Below, piece by piece: positions 28,702 through 36,903 of a DNA stretch of 46,223 bases (position 1 is its first letter; every line of letters begins with the position of its first letter). The position numbers and the translations under genes are program-made. Under the pieces are notes generated by a model. The model worked only from the letters and a program-made list of their open reading frames with translations. It was not told where the DNA came from and made no database searches. Source of the stretch: a virus; IMG/VR virus record IMGVR_UViG_3300008266_000098, positions 1 through 46,223 of that record, one strand, 5' to 3'.

Positions 28702-29000
28702 TGCTCCACCAGTTTTTCCAAGACGACCCCGCCAAGCCGGCACCCCCGGAGGCGGTCATCAGGGCACGACTGACGATGGCCAAGGCCATGTGCCAGATGA
28801 AGCACCGCGCCTATGACGCCCTGCTTTCCTACGGCGTCAACTACAAGGATGGGTCCGCCTACAAGGACACCACCCTGCTCGACCAAGCGGAGAAGGCCCC
28901 CCTCGGACGGTCCGTCGAACTCATCATCGAGTGGATGGGCCGGGTCGAGCGGGACATCGCCGCCATGATCCAACGCAAACTGTTCAAGAAGGTGACCTGA
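28701..29000 (+). CDS. Hypothetical protein, 99 aa
   Basis: GTG overlapping the primase stop by one base. Helical (VIRARLTMAKAMCQMKHRAY, then SVELIIEWMGRVERDIAAMI). No family recognised. It lies between the primase-helicase and the methyltransferase-like gene, where T7 has short non-essential genes. Confidence 0.6.
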   Translation: MLHQFFQDDPAKPAPPEAVIRARLTMAKAMCQMKHRAYDALLSYGVNYKDGSAYKDTTLLDQAEKAPLGRSVELIIEWMGRVERDIAAMIQRKLFKKVT

Positions 29001-29002
29001 CC

Positions 29003-29824
29003 ATGCAGCCCCGGACCCTCCTCGAAGACAAGCTGTTCTTCACCCACCTGCCGTTCTGGCCGGAGGTGCAGCACCTAGTGGACGTGGGGTCCGGGCCTCT
29101 GGCGGAGGTGTCCACGGCAGCGCAGGCCGCCCGCACTGCTGCACTCCACGTCACCTGCGTGGACAGCGCCCTCGGCATGGGCTGGGGGCACTACCTCGCC
29201 AACGTTGCCGGGAAGTACGAGATCGATGGCCTCCCCACCGCTCTCCTGTTCTCCTCCGTGATCCACGAACTGTTCTCGGACGCGAAGCACTACGGCGGGG
29301 CCGACCCCCGTTCCTTCTGGGCGGATGTCGCCGGGGTCGGCCCCCAGTATGTCATCGTGCGGGACATGGCGTTCGCCTGCCAGAACTACCGCCCGACCAC
29401 GGCGACCCTCTACCGGGGCGTGACTGTTCTGCGAAACATGCGGGACATGATCGCCCGCTCGGGCTTCATCGAGGCGGCGGAATTGATCCACCACCGGATG
29501 GATGCGGCCCTCAACGCCTTGGAGGCGGACGCGGACGTGTCGAAGTACGCCGCGAACATCCTGCGGGAGTGCGTCGAGTTGATGCTCAAGAAGCCCTACA
29601 TCGGGCCGGAGAGCACGTGTACCTACGCGGAGAAGAGGCGAGAGGCGGAGGAGCACTACTTCTCGCTGGACCCCAAGCCCTTCGTGGAGTGCGCCAACCT
29701 GCACGACTACGAGGTGATCCACGAGCGGCGGTTCTTACCGGACTACATCCGCGACAACGTGTTCGGCACCACACCCGTGCAGAGCTTCACCACCCACATC
29801 GAGTACGTCTTCGCCCGCAAGTAG
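29003..29824 (+). CDS. SAM-dependent methyltransferase-like protein, 273 aa
   Basis: ATG 2 bases after the previous stop, with AAGGTG upstream. N-terminal part has a class I methyltransferase pattern: LVDVGSGPLAEVS (glycine-rich motif I), HVTCVDSALGMG (motif II Asp), TALLFSSVIHELFSD and QYVIVRDMAF. C-terminal half has an YIGPESTCTYAEKRREAEEH segment and many aromatic residues. Substrate cannot be read; DNA or nucleotide modification is likely given the replication context. Confidence 0.55.
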   Translation: MQPRTLLEDKLFFTHLPFWPEVQHLVDVGSGPLAEVSTAAQAARTAALHVTCVDSALGMGWGHYLANVAGKYEIDGLPTALLFSSVIHELFSDAKHYGGADPRSFWADVAGVGPQYVIVRDMAFACQNYRPTTATLYRGVTVLRNMRDMIARSGFIEAAELIHHRMDAALNALEADADVSKYAANILRECVELMLKKPYIGPESTCTYAEKRREAEEHYFSLDPKPFVECANLHDYEVIHERRFLPDYIRDNVFGTTPVQSFTTHIEYVFARK

Positions 29825-29850
29825 CGGGTCCCCAAGAGGAGCCTAGACCC

Positions 29851-31971
29851 ATCGAACTACCCGGAAGGCCCACGACCCCCGCCACGGGCAGGACCCTGAT
29901 CCTCGACATCGAGGCAGACGGGCTCCTGTTCCGGCAGGGCAACAAGAGGGAGGCGACCCAGTTCTGGTGCTTCGCCGTCCACGACACGGAGACCAAGGAG
30001 GAGTTCTACTGGGGTCCCGATGAGATCGAGGAGGGGCTGCGCTGGATGCAAGACGCCGCGTGCCTCATCGCGCACAACGGCAACGGGTTCGACTTCCCGG
30101 TCATCCCCAAGCTTTTCCCGTGGTTCGACCTCAAGCCCATCCGCCTGATCGACACCCTCGTGATGTGCAAGCTGCTCTGGCCCGCCGAGACGCTGGTGGG
30201 TCCCGACCTCGTCCGCATCCGCTCAGGTCGCATGCCCGGCCAGTACCTCAAGCGCCACTCGCTGGCGGCGTGGGGCTACCGCACCGGGACCTACAAGGGC
30301 GAGTACAACGGCGGGTTCGACGCTTGGTCCTTGGACATGGCGGAGTACCTCATGGGGGACATCGCCGCGTCGGTCGCTCTGTGGGACCTGATCCAGAAGA
30401 AGCTCACCAACCCCCTCGTCTGGCCCCAGCGGGTCATCGATGAGGAGAACGCCATGTCCCGCATCTGCCTTGAGCAGGAGTGGGGTGGGGTGAACTTCGA
30501 CGTGGACAAGGCCCGGAAGCTGGCGAGCACCTTGGCCAACCTCAAGGCCCGCCTCGAAGGCAGGCTCAAGGAAATCTTCGGGGCGTGGTGGCAGGCGTCC
30601 GATGAGATCGACCCCGCAGTGGACCGCGACGTGAAGCTCGTGGGCTACGAGGACGTGACGGTCCCCCGCTTCGGCAAGAACGGCAAGCCCCTCGCCCCGT
30701 ACGTCGGCCCCCCGAAGTGCGAGTACCGCAAGGGCCAGCCCTACGTCAACATCGAGTGGGTCGAGTACAACCCCTCCTCGCGGGACCACCTCGGGCAGCG
30801 GCTCGTGGAGGTCTACGGGTGGAAGCCCAAGAAGTTCGGCAAGGATGGCAAGCCCTCCGTGGACGAGAGCGTGCTGGAGGAGATACCCGACGCGGTCATG
30901 CCGCCAGACGTTCGGCAGGACATCCTCGACTACTTCCTCGTGACCAAGACGCTGGCGATGCTGGCGGTCGGGAACCAAGCGTGGCTCCGGCAGGTCAACG
31001 AGGATACCGGGTACATCCACGGCAGGATCGACCCGCAGGCCGCCATCACCCGCCGAGGCATCCACTCCAAGCCCAACCTCTCGCAGACGCCCGGCGTCAA
31101 CAAGGAGAAGGTGGACGGGGTCGAAGTGGTGCTTCGCGGACTGCCCGGCAGGTTCGGCTGGGAGTGCCGCGAGCTTTACGTGGCGGACCCCGGCTGGGAG
31201 CTTACCGGCGTCGATGCGTCCGCGCTGGAGTTGATCCTCCTCGGCCACTACCTTGCGCCCCTCGACGGCGGGGCCTTCCGTGACCGAGTGTGCGACCCCA
31301 AGCGGGACCCGCACAAGGAGCACGGCGAGATCGCAGGGATGCTCCGGGCCGACGCCAAGACGGCGATCTACCTCAAGATTTACGGAGGCACGGCCTACAA
31401 GCTCTCCCTCGACATCGGCATCGAGGACCACGAGATCGTCCCCAACCTCGGGTACCGGGGCCTCAACATGATCCTGCAAGCGCTGGCCAAGCGTTTCGAT
31501 CAGGAGTTCGTGGACAAGCTGGACGACCGGCAGAGGGCCAAGATTGCCAAGGCCCGGCAGATCATCCTCAAGCTGGAGGCGGGCATCCCCGGCCTCAAGA
31601 AGCTCACCGATGACGTGTGCAAGGAGGCCGAGAAGGGCTGGCTCAAGGGGATCGACGGGTCCCGCATCCCGGTCCGCAAGGCGTACGCCGCGCTCAACGC
31701 CCTGCTCCAGTCCGCAGGCGCCATCGCGTGCAAGCGGTGGATCGTCCTGTTCCACGCAGCCATGGAGCGTGAGGGCCTCGTCAAGGGCCGTGACTGGCGG
31801 CAGGTACTCTGGGTCCACGACGAAATCCAAGTGACCCACCGGCCCGGCCTAGGCCCGCAGATCGCCCGTATAGCGGAGGAGTGTCTCGTTGAGGCAGGCA
31901 TCTCGCTGGGCCTGCGCGGCCGCTTCCGGTCGGACGCCAAGACCGGCAAGAACTGGGCGGAATGTCACTGA
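29851..31971 (+). CDS. DNA polymerase, family A (T7 gp5-like)
   Basis: About 706 residues from ATC 29851 (T7: 704). Proofreading domain: Asp19 and Glu21 in LILDIEADGLL, then IAHNGNGFDFPVIPK. Polymerase domain: Asp455 in TGVDASALELILLGHYL, the O-helix region LRADAKTAIYLKIYGGTAYK, and Asp657-Glu658 in VLWVHDEIQVTHR. No ATG, GTG or TTG exists in frame between 29569 and the exonuclease motif. ATC 29851 is proposed because AAGAGGAG ends 9 bases upstream. CTG 29896 would begin MILDIEADGLL like T7 but has no proper ribosome site. The gene itself is certain; its start is not. Confidence 0.93.
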   Translation: MELPGRPTTPATGRTLILDIEADGLLFRQGNKREATQFWCFAVHDTETKEEFYWGPDEIEEGLRWMQDAACLIAHNGNGFDFPVIPKLFPWFDLKPIRLIDTLVMCKLLWPAETLVGPDLVRIRSGRMPGQYLKRHSLAAWGYRTGTYKGEYNGGFDAWSLDMAEYLMGDIAASVALWDLIQKKLTNPLVWPQRVIDEENAMSRICLEQEWGGVNFDVDKARKLASTLANLKARLEGRLKEIFGAWWQASDEIDPAVDRDVKLVGYEDVTVPRFGKNGKPLAPYVGPPKCEYRKGQPYVNIEWVEYNPSSRDHLGQRLVEVYGWKPKKFGKDGKPSVDESVLEEIPDAVMPPDVRQDILDYFLVTKTLAMLAVGNQAWLRQVNEDTGYIHGRIDPQAAITRRGIHSKPNLSQTPGVNKEKVDGVEVVLRGLPGRFGWECRELYVADPGWELTGVDASALELILLGHYLAPLDGGAFRDRVCDPKRDPHKEHGEIAGMLRADAKTAIYLKIYGGTAYKLSLDIGIEDHEIVPNLGYRGLNMILQALAKRFDQEFVDKLDDRQRAKIAKARQIILKLEAGIPGLKKLTDDVCKEAEKGWLKGIDGSRIPVRKAYAALNALLQSAGAIACKRWIVLFHAAMEREGLVKGRDWRQVLWVHDEIQVTHRPGLGPQIARIAEECLVEAGISLGLRGRFRSDAKTGKNWAECH

Positions 31972-32555
31972 CCCATGTGGAGCCTATCGCCGTTCTCTTT
32001 GGGCGGCGGGACAGCATCTACAAGGACCTCGGCGCGGAGACGTGGGACTACGACAGGGACGCCAAGAACTGGCCACGCGGCTCGCCCCTGATCGCCCACC
32101 CTCCGTGCCGGGCGTGGGGCCGCCTCAAGAACCTCGCCCAGCCTCGACCGGGTGAGAAGGAACTGGCGCTGTGGGCCGTCTCCGTGATCCGCAATGACGG
32201 CGGCGTACTGGAGCACCCCCACGGCTCGACCCTCTGGCGGGACGCGGGGCTACCCAGCGTCGGCGGCAGGGACATCTTCGGAGGGTTCACGCTGGAGGTG
32301 ATGCAGTGGTGGTGGGGTCACAAGGCCCTCAAGCCCACGTGGCTGTACGTCTGCGGCATCGACCCCGAGAACGTCCCGCCGTACCCACCCATCCCGTACG
32401 GGCGACCCACCTACGTGGTGCAGCAAGCCCACCGCAAGGGCCACCCAGAGTGGCTCCCCGAGCTATCGAAGACGGACCGCGAGAGAACTCCGGCAGGCTT
32501 CGCGCTCTGGCTTTTGGAGTTGGCCTCACGATGCCGCCCACCCCGAGTTCCGTAG
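31962..32555 (+). CDS. Hypothetical protein with PPC motif, possible cytosine-methyltransferase relative, 197 aa
   Basis: ATG overlapping the polymerase end by 10 bases. PLIAHPPCRAWGRLKNLA contains a Pro-Pro-Cys like the catalytic motif of C5-cytosine methyltransferases, followed by WAVSVIRNDGGVLEHPHGST, which resembles the later Glu-Asn-Pro motif. It is too short for a full methyltransferase and the target-recognition part is missing. It could be a minimal or degenerate enzyme, or a different fold with the same motif. Confidence 0.5.
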   Translation: MSLTHVEPIAVLFGRRDSIYKDLGAETWDYDRDAKNWPRGSPLIAHPPCRAWGRLKNLAQPRPGEKELALWAVSVIRNDGGVLEHPHGSTLWRDAGLPSVGGRDIFGGFTLEVMQWWWGHKALKPTWLYVCGIDPENVPPYPPIPYGRPTYVVQQAHRKGHPEWLPELSKTDRERTPAGFALWLLELASRCRPPRVP

Positions 32556-32806
32556 GTCGATCCCGCCAGCGCATCGGCGTGGGGTACACCGGCAAGGTCC
32601 CCCTCGACGTATGGCTCATCGTCCTCAAGGCGGCGACGGGCGGCGTGTACCTCAAGTCCGACCTCGCCCGCTCCCACTCAGTGGGGGTCGCCACCGCCGC
32701 CTCCCTCGGGTGGATCACCAACATAGACCTCGATGGCCGCCACCTCCTGACCTACTGGGTGGCGACGGTGGAGGGCCTGTTCGCCTACCGCAACCGCGAC
32801 CACTAG
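32531..32806 (+). CDS. Possible winged-helix DNA-binding protein, 91 aa
   Basis: ATG overlapping the previous gene by 25 bases. A helix-rich middle (LDVWLIVLKAATGGVYLKSD, then LARSHSVGVATAASLGWITN) followed by a strand pair (GRHLLTYWVATVEGLFAY) looks like helix-turn-helix plus wing. A regulatory role is possible but the match is by eye only. Confidence 0.5.
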   Translation: MPPTPSSVGRSRQRIGVGYTGKVPLDVWLIVLKAATGGVYLKSDLARSHSVGVATAASLGWITNIDLDGRHLLTYWVATVEGLFAYRNRDH

Positions 32807-32821
32807 GAGATACCTGACACC

Positions 32822-33088
32822 ATGTTCCTCGCCATCCTCATCGCCCTCGGCGTCTGGACCGTCCTGTCCTTCGTCGGGTTCATCGGCCTCATGATGGCCC
32901 ACGAGAAGTACGCCATCGACACCGACTGGCTGTTCGACCGCTACGAGCGCACCATGATGTGGCTGCTCCTGCCCGTCGTCCTCGTGTTCCTCTTCGCGTC
33001 CTACTACGAGGGCGGCCCGGAGAAGGGGGACATGACCCTGACCTCCCTCGTCACCTTCCTGTTCGGCGGGGAGAAGGAGTTCCTGTGA
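32822..33088 (+). CDS. Small membrane protein, two TM segments, 88 aa
   Basis: ATG with AGGAGATA upstream. Segments at residues 3-25 (LAILIALGVWTVLSFVGFIG) and about 46-62 (MMWLLLPVVLVFLFASYY), with a charged loop between and an acidic tail. It overlaps the next ORF by 4 bases. Function unknown. Confidence 0.6.
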   Translation: MFLAILIALGVWTVLSFVGFIGLMMAHEKYAIDTDWLFDRYERTMMWLLLPVVLVFLFASYYEGGPEKGDMTLTSLVTFLFGGEKEFL

Positions 33089-33195
33089 GCCCCATCTGGG
33101 TACTCATCCTCGGGTACCTCGGGTACCTCTTCTCGATGGCGGCCATCTTCTGGTGGCTCGTGTCGATCCTCGCCAAGGCCCACAAGGAGCCGTGA
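33085..33195 (+). CDS. Single-span membrane mini-protein, 36 aa
   Basis: GTGA start overlapping the previous stop. The product is one membrane helix (WVLILGYLGYLFSMAAIFWW) with a short basic tail (AKAHKEP). The tight overlaps on both sides support translation. Function unknown. Confidence 0.55.
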   Translation: MSPIWVLILGYLGYLFSMAAIFWWLVSILAKAHKEP

Positions 33196-33197
33196 CC

Positions 33198-34058
33198 GTG
33201 AAGACCCACCTCCTGATCGACGGCGACGTGATCGCCTTCATGGCCGCCGCTGCGGTGAACCACACGGTCGAGGACAGCTTCGGCTACGTCCAGCCCTTCG
33301 CCTGTATCGCGGAGGGTATCGGCGCGGTGGAGAACATCCTGTACGGCTTGAAGGCGGGTCTCTCCGCCGACAGCTTCGAGGTGATCCTCTCCGCCCCGGA
33401 CAACTGGCGACATCAGGTGGACCCCGGCTACAAGGGGAACCGCAAGGAAGTCGCCCTGCCCCTCCTGCTGGGCCGCCTCAAGGACCACCTCCGGGAACGG
33501 CACGCTGCCTACCACTGGGATGGGCTGGAGGCGGACGACGTGCTCGGCATCAAGATGACCACGCCGGGCCACACCGAGGACCGCTTCATCTGTGTGGGCC
33601 GGGACAAGGACTTCCGCTCCATCCCCGGACTGCACCACCAACTCAAGCAGGACGTGGGGCGGAACCGGGAGATGCTCGTCCGCGAGGTCACCCAGTGGGA
33701 GGCCGACCGGTTCCACCTGATCCAGACCCTCGCGGGGGACCGGGTCGATGGGTACGCGGGGTGCCCCGGCCTCGGGATGGAACGTGCGGCCACCATCATC
33801 GACAACCCCGTGCGGCTCCTCCCCAAGGAGGGCGTCAAGACACGCGGGGTCAACAAGGGCGAGAGCGTGACCCGGTGGATGGCGGAACCGACCCGCGACT
33901 ACTGGGCGTGCATCGTCTCGCACTACCGCAAGGCAGGGCTGTCCGAGGCGGAGGCTCTGGTGACTGCAAGGCTGGCCCGCATCCTGCGGCACGGCGAGTA
34001 CGACCCGGCTACCAAGGAGGTGACCCTCTGGACGCCGGACCTGATCCCCAACCACTGA
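33198..34058 (+). CDS. 5'-3' exonuclease (T7 gp6-like)
   Basis: 286 residues from GTG 33198, selected over GTG 33192 because AAGGAG lies 8 bases upstream. Degrades host DNA and removes primers. Active-site acidic residues are visible in HLLIDGDVIAF, DGLEADDVLGI, VGRDKDFRSI and LAGDRVDGYAGCPGLG, following the T7 gp6 order. The VDPGYKGNRKEVALPLL segment and C-terminal ARILRHGEY also align. Confidence 0.92.
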   Translation: MKTHLLIDGDVIAFMAAAAVNHTVEDSFGYVQPFACIAEGIGAVENILYGLKAGLSADSFEVILSAPDNWRHQVDPGYKGNRKEVALPLLLGRLKDHLRERHAAYHWDGLEADDVLGIKMTTPGHTEDRFICVGRDKDFRSIPGLHHQLKQDVGRNREMLVREVTQWEADRFHLIQTLAGDRVDGYAGCPGLGMERAATIIDNPVRLLPKEGVKTRGVNKGESVTRWMAEPTRDYWACIVSHYRKAGLSEAEALVTARLARILRHGEYDPATKEVTLWTPDLIPNH

Positions 34059-34074
34059 CACGGAGCTTCTCCCA

Positions 34075-34935
34075 GTGAAACCGACCATCATCCTGTCCGC
34101 CATTGCCGGCATCCTCATCTCGGCGCTGGCCCTCATGTTCTCCTACACCATCGACCAGCAGGAGCGCGGCGTCCTCCTGCGGAACGGCGCCGTCGTGGGC
34201 ATCGCGGAGCCGGGTCGCGGCTACAAGGTCCCCTTCATCGACACCGTGGTGGAAATCCCGGTGAGCACCCGCACCCTCACGTGGAGCGGCAAGTCGGCCC
34301 TCGAAGCCTACTCGCGTGACCTCCAGCCGGCCCACATCGCGGTGTCCTTCTCCTACGCCATCGACCCCTCGCAGGTCGGCAAGGTCTACGCGGAGTACGG
34401 CGGCGCGGAGGGCGTGGAGGCGCGGCTGATCCAGCGTGTCGTGGCGCAGGAACTCAAGGCGACCTTCGGCCACTACACGGCGACCTCCGCCATTGCCGAG
34501 CGTGCCGCGATGAACCTCGCCATCTCCACGTCGATCCGCAACGCCCTGCCCAAGGACGTGCCCTTCACCGTCGAGAACATCACGGTGGAGGACATCAAGT
34601 TCTCCGACACCTTCGAGAAGTCCATCGACCAGCGGATGCAGGCGGAGGTGGAGGTCCAGAAGTTCCGGCAGAACGCGGAACGTGAGGTCATCTCCGCCCA
34701 GATCGCCGTGACGCAGGCCAAGGGTCGGGCGGACAGCGCACTCGCGGAGGCCGAGGCTCAGGCCAAGGGCATCAAGCTCCGGGGCGAGGCGGAGGCGTAC
34801 GCCATCGAGGCACGCGCCAAGGCACTCAAGGAGAGCCCCAACCTCGTGGCCCTCACGCAGGCCGAGAAGTGGAACGGCGTGCTCCCGACCACCATGGTCC
34901 CCGGTGGCGCCGTCCCGATGGTGTCGATCCGATGA
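34075..34935 (+). CDS. SPFH/Band 7 (prohibitin/HflC-like) membrane protein, 286 aa
   Basis: GTG with GGAG upstream. An N-terminal membrane anchor (TIILSAIAGILISALALMFS) is followed by QQERGVLLRNGAVVGIAEPG and GYKVPFIDTVVEIPVSTRT, the usual start of an SPFH domain, then a long Ala/Glu/Lys helix (VEVQKFRQNAEREVISAQIA). SPFH proteins form membrane rings; the bacterial HflK/HflC complex restrains the FtsH protease. A phage copy could interfere with host HflKC/FtsH or scaffold phage proteins at the membrane. That role is inference; the family call is strong. Confidence 0.85.
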   Translation: MKPTIILSAIAGILISALALMFSYTIDQQERGVLLRNGAVVGIAEPGRGYKVPFIDTVVEIPVSTRTLTWSGKSALEAYSRDLQPAHIAVSFSYAIDPSQVGKVYAEYGGAEGVEARLIQRVVAQELKATFGHYTATSAIAERAAMNLAISTSIRNALPKDVPFTVENITVEDIKFSDTFEKSIDQRMQAEVEVQKFRQNAEREVISAQIAVTQAKGRADSALAEAEAQAKGIKLRGEAEAYAIEARAKALKESPNLVALTQAEKWNGVLPTTMVPGGAVPMVSIR

Positions 34936-35054
34936 TCCTGTTCAACCTGCTGGGGCTCTCGGTGGTCATCGGCCTGATTGGCTTGGGCCTCGACGCGCTC
35001 TACGACTGGGCCACCTCCAAGAAGATGGGTGACGCCAATGACGACGACACCTGA
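34932..35054 (+). CDS. Membrane mini-protein, 40 aa
   Basis: ATGA overlap with the SPFH gene. One membrane helix (ILFNLLGLSVVIGLIGLGLD) and an acidic tail (GDANDDDT). Translational coupling suggests a partner or regulator of the SPFH protein. Unknown family. Confidence 0.55.
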   Translation: MILFNLLGLSVVIGLIGLGLDALYDWATSKKMGDANDDDT

Positions 35055-35313
35055 CGAGGTCCTCAAGCTCGGCTCCTCCGAACTCCAAGAGTGGGCCGAG
35101 GGGGAGGAGGGCTGGACCGAGGTGCACCACGATGAGTGGGGCGGCAAGCACGACGTGACGAACCACGCCGACGTCTACAAACACGAGGCCACGGGTCGGT
35201 ACGTGCAGGTCCAGTTCGCCCAGAGCTACAACTACGGGGCCGACGACTTCACCGCCTCGGAGGTCTACCCCCACGTCATCACCACGACCGTGTACAAGGG
35301 GACCCCGGCGTGA
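35038..35313 (+). CDS. Hypothetical protein, 91 aa, acidic
   Basis: ATG overlapping the previous ORF by 17 bases. Acidic and aromatic (SSELQEWAEGEEGWTEVHHD, YVQVQFAQSYNYGADDFTAS), with a likely beta-sheet second half. No family recognised. Confidence 0.55.
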   Translation: MTTTPDEVLKLGSSELQEWAEGEEGWTEVHHDEWGGKHDVTNHADVYKHEATGRYVQVQFAQSYNYGADDFTASEVYPHVITTTVYKGTPA

Positions 35314-35384
35314 ACCCGAACACCTACATCGCCATGATCCTCGGGGTCATCTGCATCCTCGTGGGCGTGGGGCTGGCATGGTGA
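35310..35384 (+). CDS. Membrane mini-protein, 24 aa
   Basis: GTGA start, ends overlapping the next ATG. The whole product is a single membrane helix (NTYIAMILGVICILVGVGLA). It is the fourth small membrane product between 32822 and 35384. Very short, so confidence is limited. Confidence 0.4.
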   Translation: MNPNTYIAMILGVICILVGVGLAW

Positions 35385-35953
35385 ACGAAGACCCCTCGAC
35401 CCTCAAGGTCATCAACATGTGGGCTGCTCCCGGCGTCGGGAAGTCCACCACCACGGCGGGGCTCTTCAACCTGATGAAGGTGCAGGGCCACTCCGTCGAG
35501 ATGGTCACCGAGTACGCCAAGGACCTGACCTACGCCAAGAACTACGGGGATCTCCGCCACCAGTTGGCGATCCTCGGGGAGCAGGACAGGCGGCTGCGGC
35601 GTCTCGTGGGCCAGACGGAGTGGGTCATCACCGACAGCCCCCTCCCCCTCGGCAACGCCTACATGACGCCCGAGTATCTGATGTGGCTCCCGCAGGCCAC
35701 CCGCGCCGCCTTCGACCGGTACGACAACTACGACTTCTACCTCCGCCGCGTGAAGCCCTACTCGACACAGGGCCGCAACCAGACGGAGGAGGAGGCCCGC
35801 AGTCTCGACACCACGATCCACATGCTGTTCCTCTCGCACAGGACGTACGAGAAGTCAGCCGAACTCGACGGAGACCAGCTTGCTCCTCACGTCATCGCCC
35901 GACACCTCGGCCTCATCGGGAGCGTACCGTATGCCTCACGACCGCGAACCTAA
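35378..35953 (+). CDS. P-loop kinase/ATPase-like protein, 191 aa
   Basis: ATG overlapping the previous ORF. Walker A APGVGKSTTTAGL near residues 17-25, then VEMVTEYAKDLTYAKN, EWVITDSPLPLGNAYM (Walker B/DxP-like) and YDFYLRRVKPYSTQGRNQTE (lid-like). This pattern is found in phage nucleotide-kinase-like and NadR-like ATPases. It may phosphorylate nucleotides or nucleosides for DNA synthesis. The substrate is unknown. Confidence 0.65.
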   Translation: MVNEDPSTLKVINMWAAPGVGKSTTTAGLFNLMKVQGHSVEMVTEYAKDLTYAKNYGDLRHQLAILGEQDRRLRRLVGQTEWVITDSPLPLGNAYMTPEYLMWLPQATRAAFDRYDNYDFYLRRVKPYSTQGRNQTEEEARSLDTTIHMLFLSHRTYEKSAELDGDQLAPHVIARHLGLIGSVPYASRPRT

Positions 35954-36137
35954 GTTCAAGGCGGGGGACGAGGTCCGCTGTGTCCGCCCGGCGCTCGGCT
36001 TGAAGCTGGACGCCCGGTACACCATCGAGAGTTGCTGGGGTCCCAACCCCCAGTCCTTCAACTACTACCTCGTGGGGGAACACGGGGTCATCCCCTACAA
36101 GGAGGAGAGGTTCATCCGATGCGACCCGAAGACCTAG
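35931..36137 (+). CDS. Hypothetical protein, 68 aa
   Basis: ATG overlapping the kinase-like gene by 23 bases. KFKAGDEVRCVRPALGLKLD followed by YTIESCWG and YYLVGEHGVIPYKEERF resembles a small SH3-like or KOW-like beta barrel. Overlaps the DUF3310-like gene by 19 bases. Function unknown. Confidence 0.55.
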   Translation: MPHDREPKFKAGDEVRCVRPALGLKLDARYTIESCWGPNPQSFNYYLVGEHGVIPYKEERFIRCDPKT

Positions 36138-36616
36138 ACGCCTGCATGCCGGGCCTTCCCCCGGTGCAGCGCGAGGCGGCCACTGTGACGATGGGCAAGG
36201 GCGTCCCCCTCGGCGCTCCCTGCACGGACTGCAAGCCGGCCCACCACCTCCCGGCTGGCACTGGGTGGTTCTGTGACTGCGGGGCGTTCGACCCCTTCGC
36301 GGTGCAGGACGGGAGGATCGACCTCTCGCCGGTCGAGCAGAACGCCATCGAGAACGCTCTGGCCTACGAGCAGTTCGTGGCACCCATCCCCCCGGACAAC
36401 GTCAACCTCCCCAAGCACTACGCCCGGTTCAAGATTGAGCCCATCCGGTTCATCTGCGAGAACAAGCTCGACTTCTTCCAAGGGAACATCGTGAAGTACA
36501 CGCTGCGCCACGACGCGAAGAACGGGCAGGAGGACCTCGACAAGGTCATCCGCTACGCCACCATGTACAAGGCGTACCTCGCTGGGGACCCCGACTGGTG
36601 GAAGGTGAGGAAGTGA
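36119..36616 (+). CDS. DUF3310-like protein (T7 gp1.7 family)
   Basis: 165 residues, ATG with AAGGAGGAGAGG upstream. The C-terminal part NLPKHYARFKIEPIRFICEN, then FFQGNIVKYTLRHDAKNGQE and DLDKVIRYATMYKAYL is the DUF3310 signature found in T7 gp1.7, a nucleotide kinase. An N-terminal part with Cys residues (APCTDCKPAHH, GWFCDCGAF) may bind metal. It overlaps the next gene by 4 bases. Confidence 0.8.
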   Translation: MRPEDLDACMPGLPPVQREAATVTMGKGVPLGAPCTDCKPAHHLPAGTGWFCDCGAFDPFAVQDGRIDLSPVEQNAIENALAYEQFVAPIPPDNVNLPKHYARFKIEPIRFICENKLDFFQGNIVKYTLRHDAKNGQEDLDKVIRYATMYKAYLAGDPDWWKVRK

Positions 36617-36900
36617 CCCGACCCAAGCGCAAGCCGCACCCGGTGCCCGTCGAGAGGCGGGTCATGCCGGCCATCCCCAAGGACCTCCTTGAGTACCTTG
36701 AGGACTACTACCCCCCGAAGTGCTTCGAGGGGAAGGGGCTGGAGGAGCACCTCATGTACGCCGGAGTGGTCCGGCACGTGGCGTACCTCCGGTCCGTCTA
36801 CGAGCAGCAGCAGCAGGAGGAGGCGGTGGACGCGATGATCGCGGATGGCCTCGACCCCTACTCCGGGGAGCCTGCGGTAACCATGGAGATCAAGACGTAA
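36613..36900 (+). CDS. Hypothetical protein, 95 aa
   Basis: GTGA overlap. Basic N-terminus (TRPKRKPHPVPVERRVMPAI) and helical remainder with a glutamine run (YEQQQQEEAVDAMIADGL). Located between nucleotide-metabolism and virion genes, like T7 6.x/7 genes. No family recognised. Confidence 0.55.
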   Translation: MTRPKRKPHPVPVERRVMPAIPKDLLEYLEDYYPPKCFEGKGLEEHLMYAGVVRHVAYLRSVYEQQQQEEAVDAMIADGLDPYSGEPAVTMEIKT

Positions 36901-36903
36901 GCC

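Noticed and set aside
30223-31839. Long minus-strand frames over the DNA polymerase, nozzle (42579-44207) and tail-fibre (6048-7490) genes
   Set aside because: Mirror frames of GC-rich coding DNA without recognisable domains or plausible translation signals; no minus-strand gene is supported anywhere in the window.
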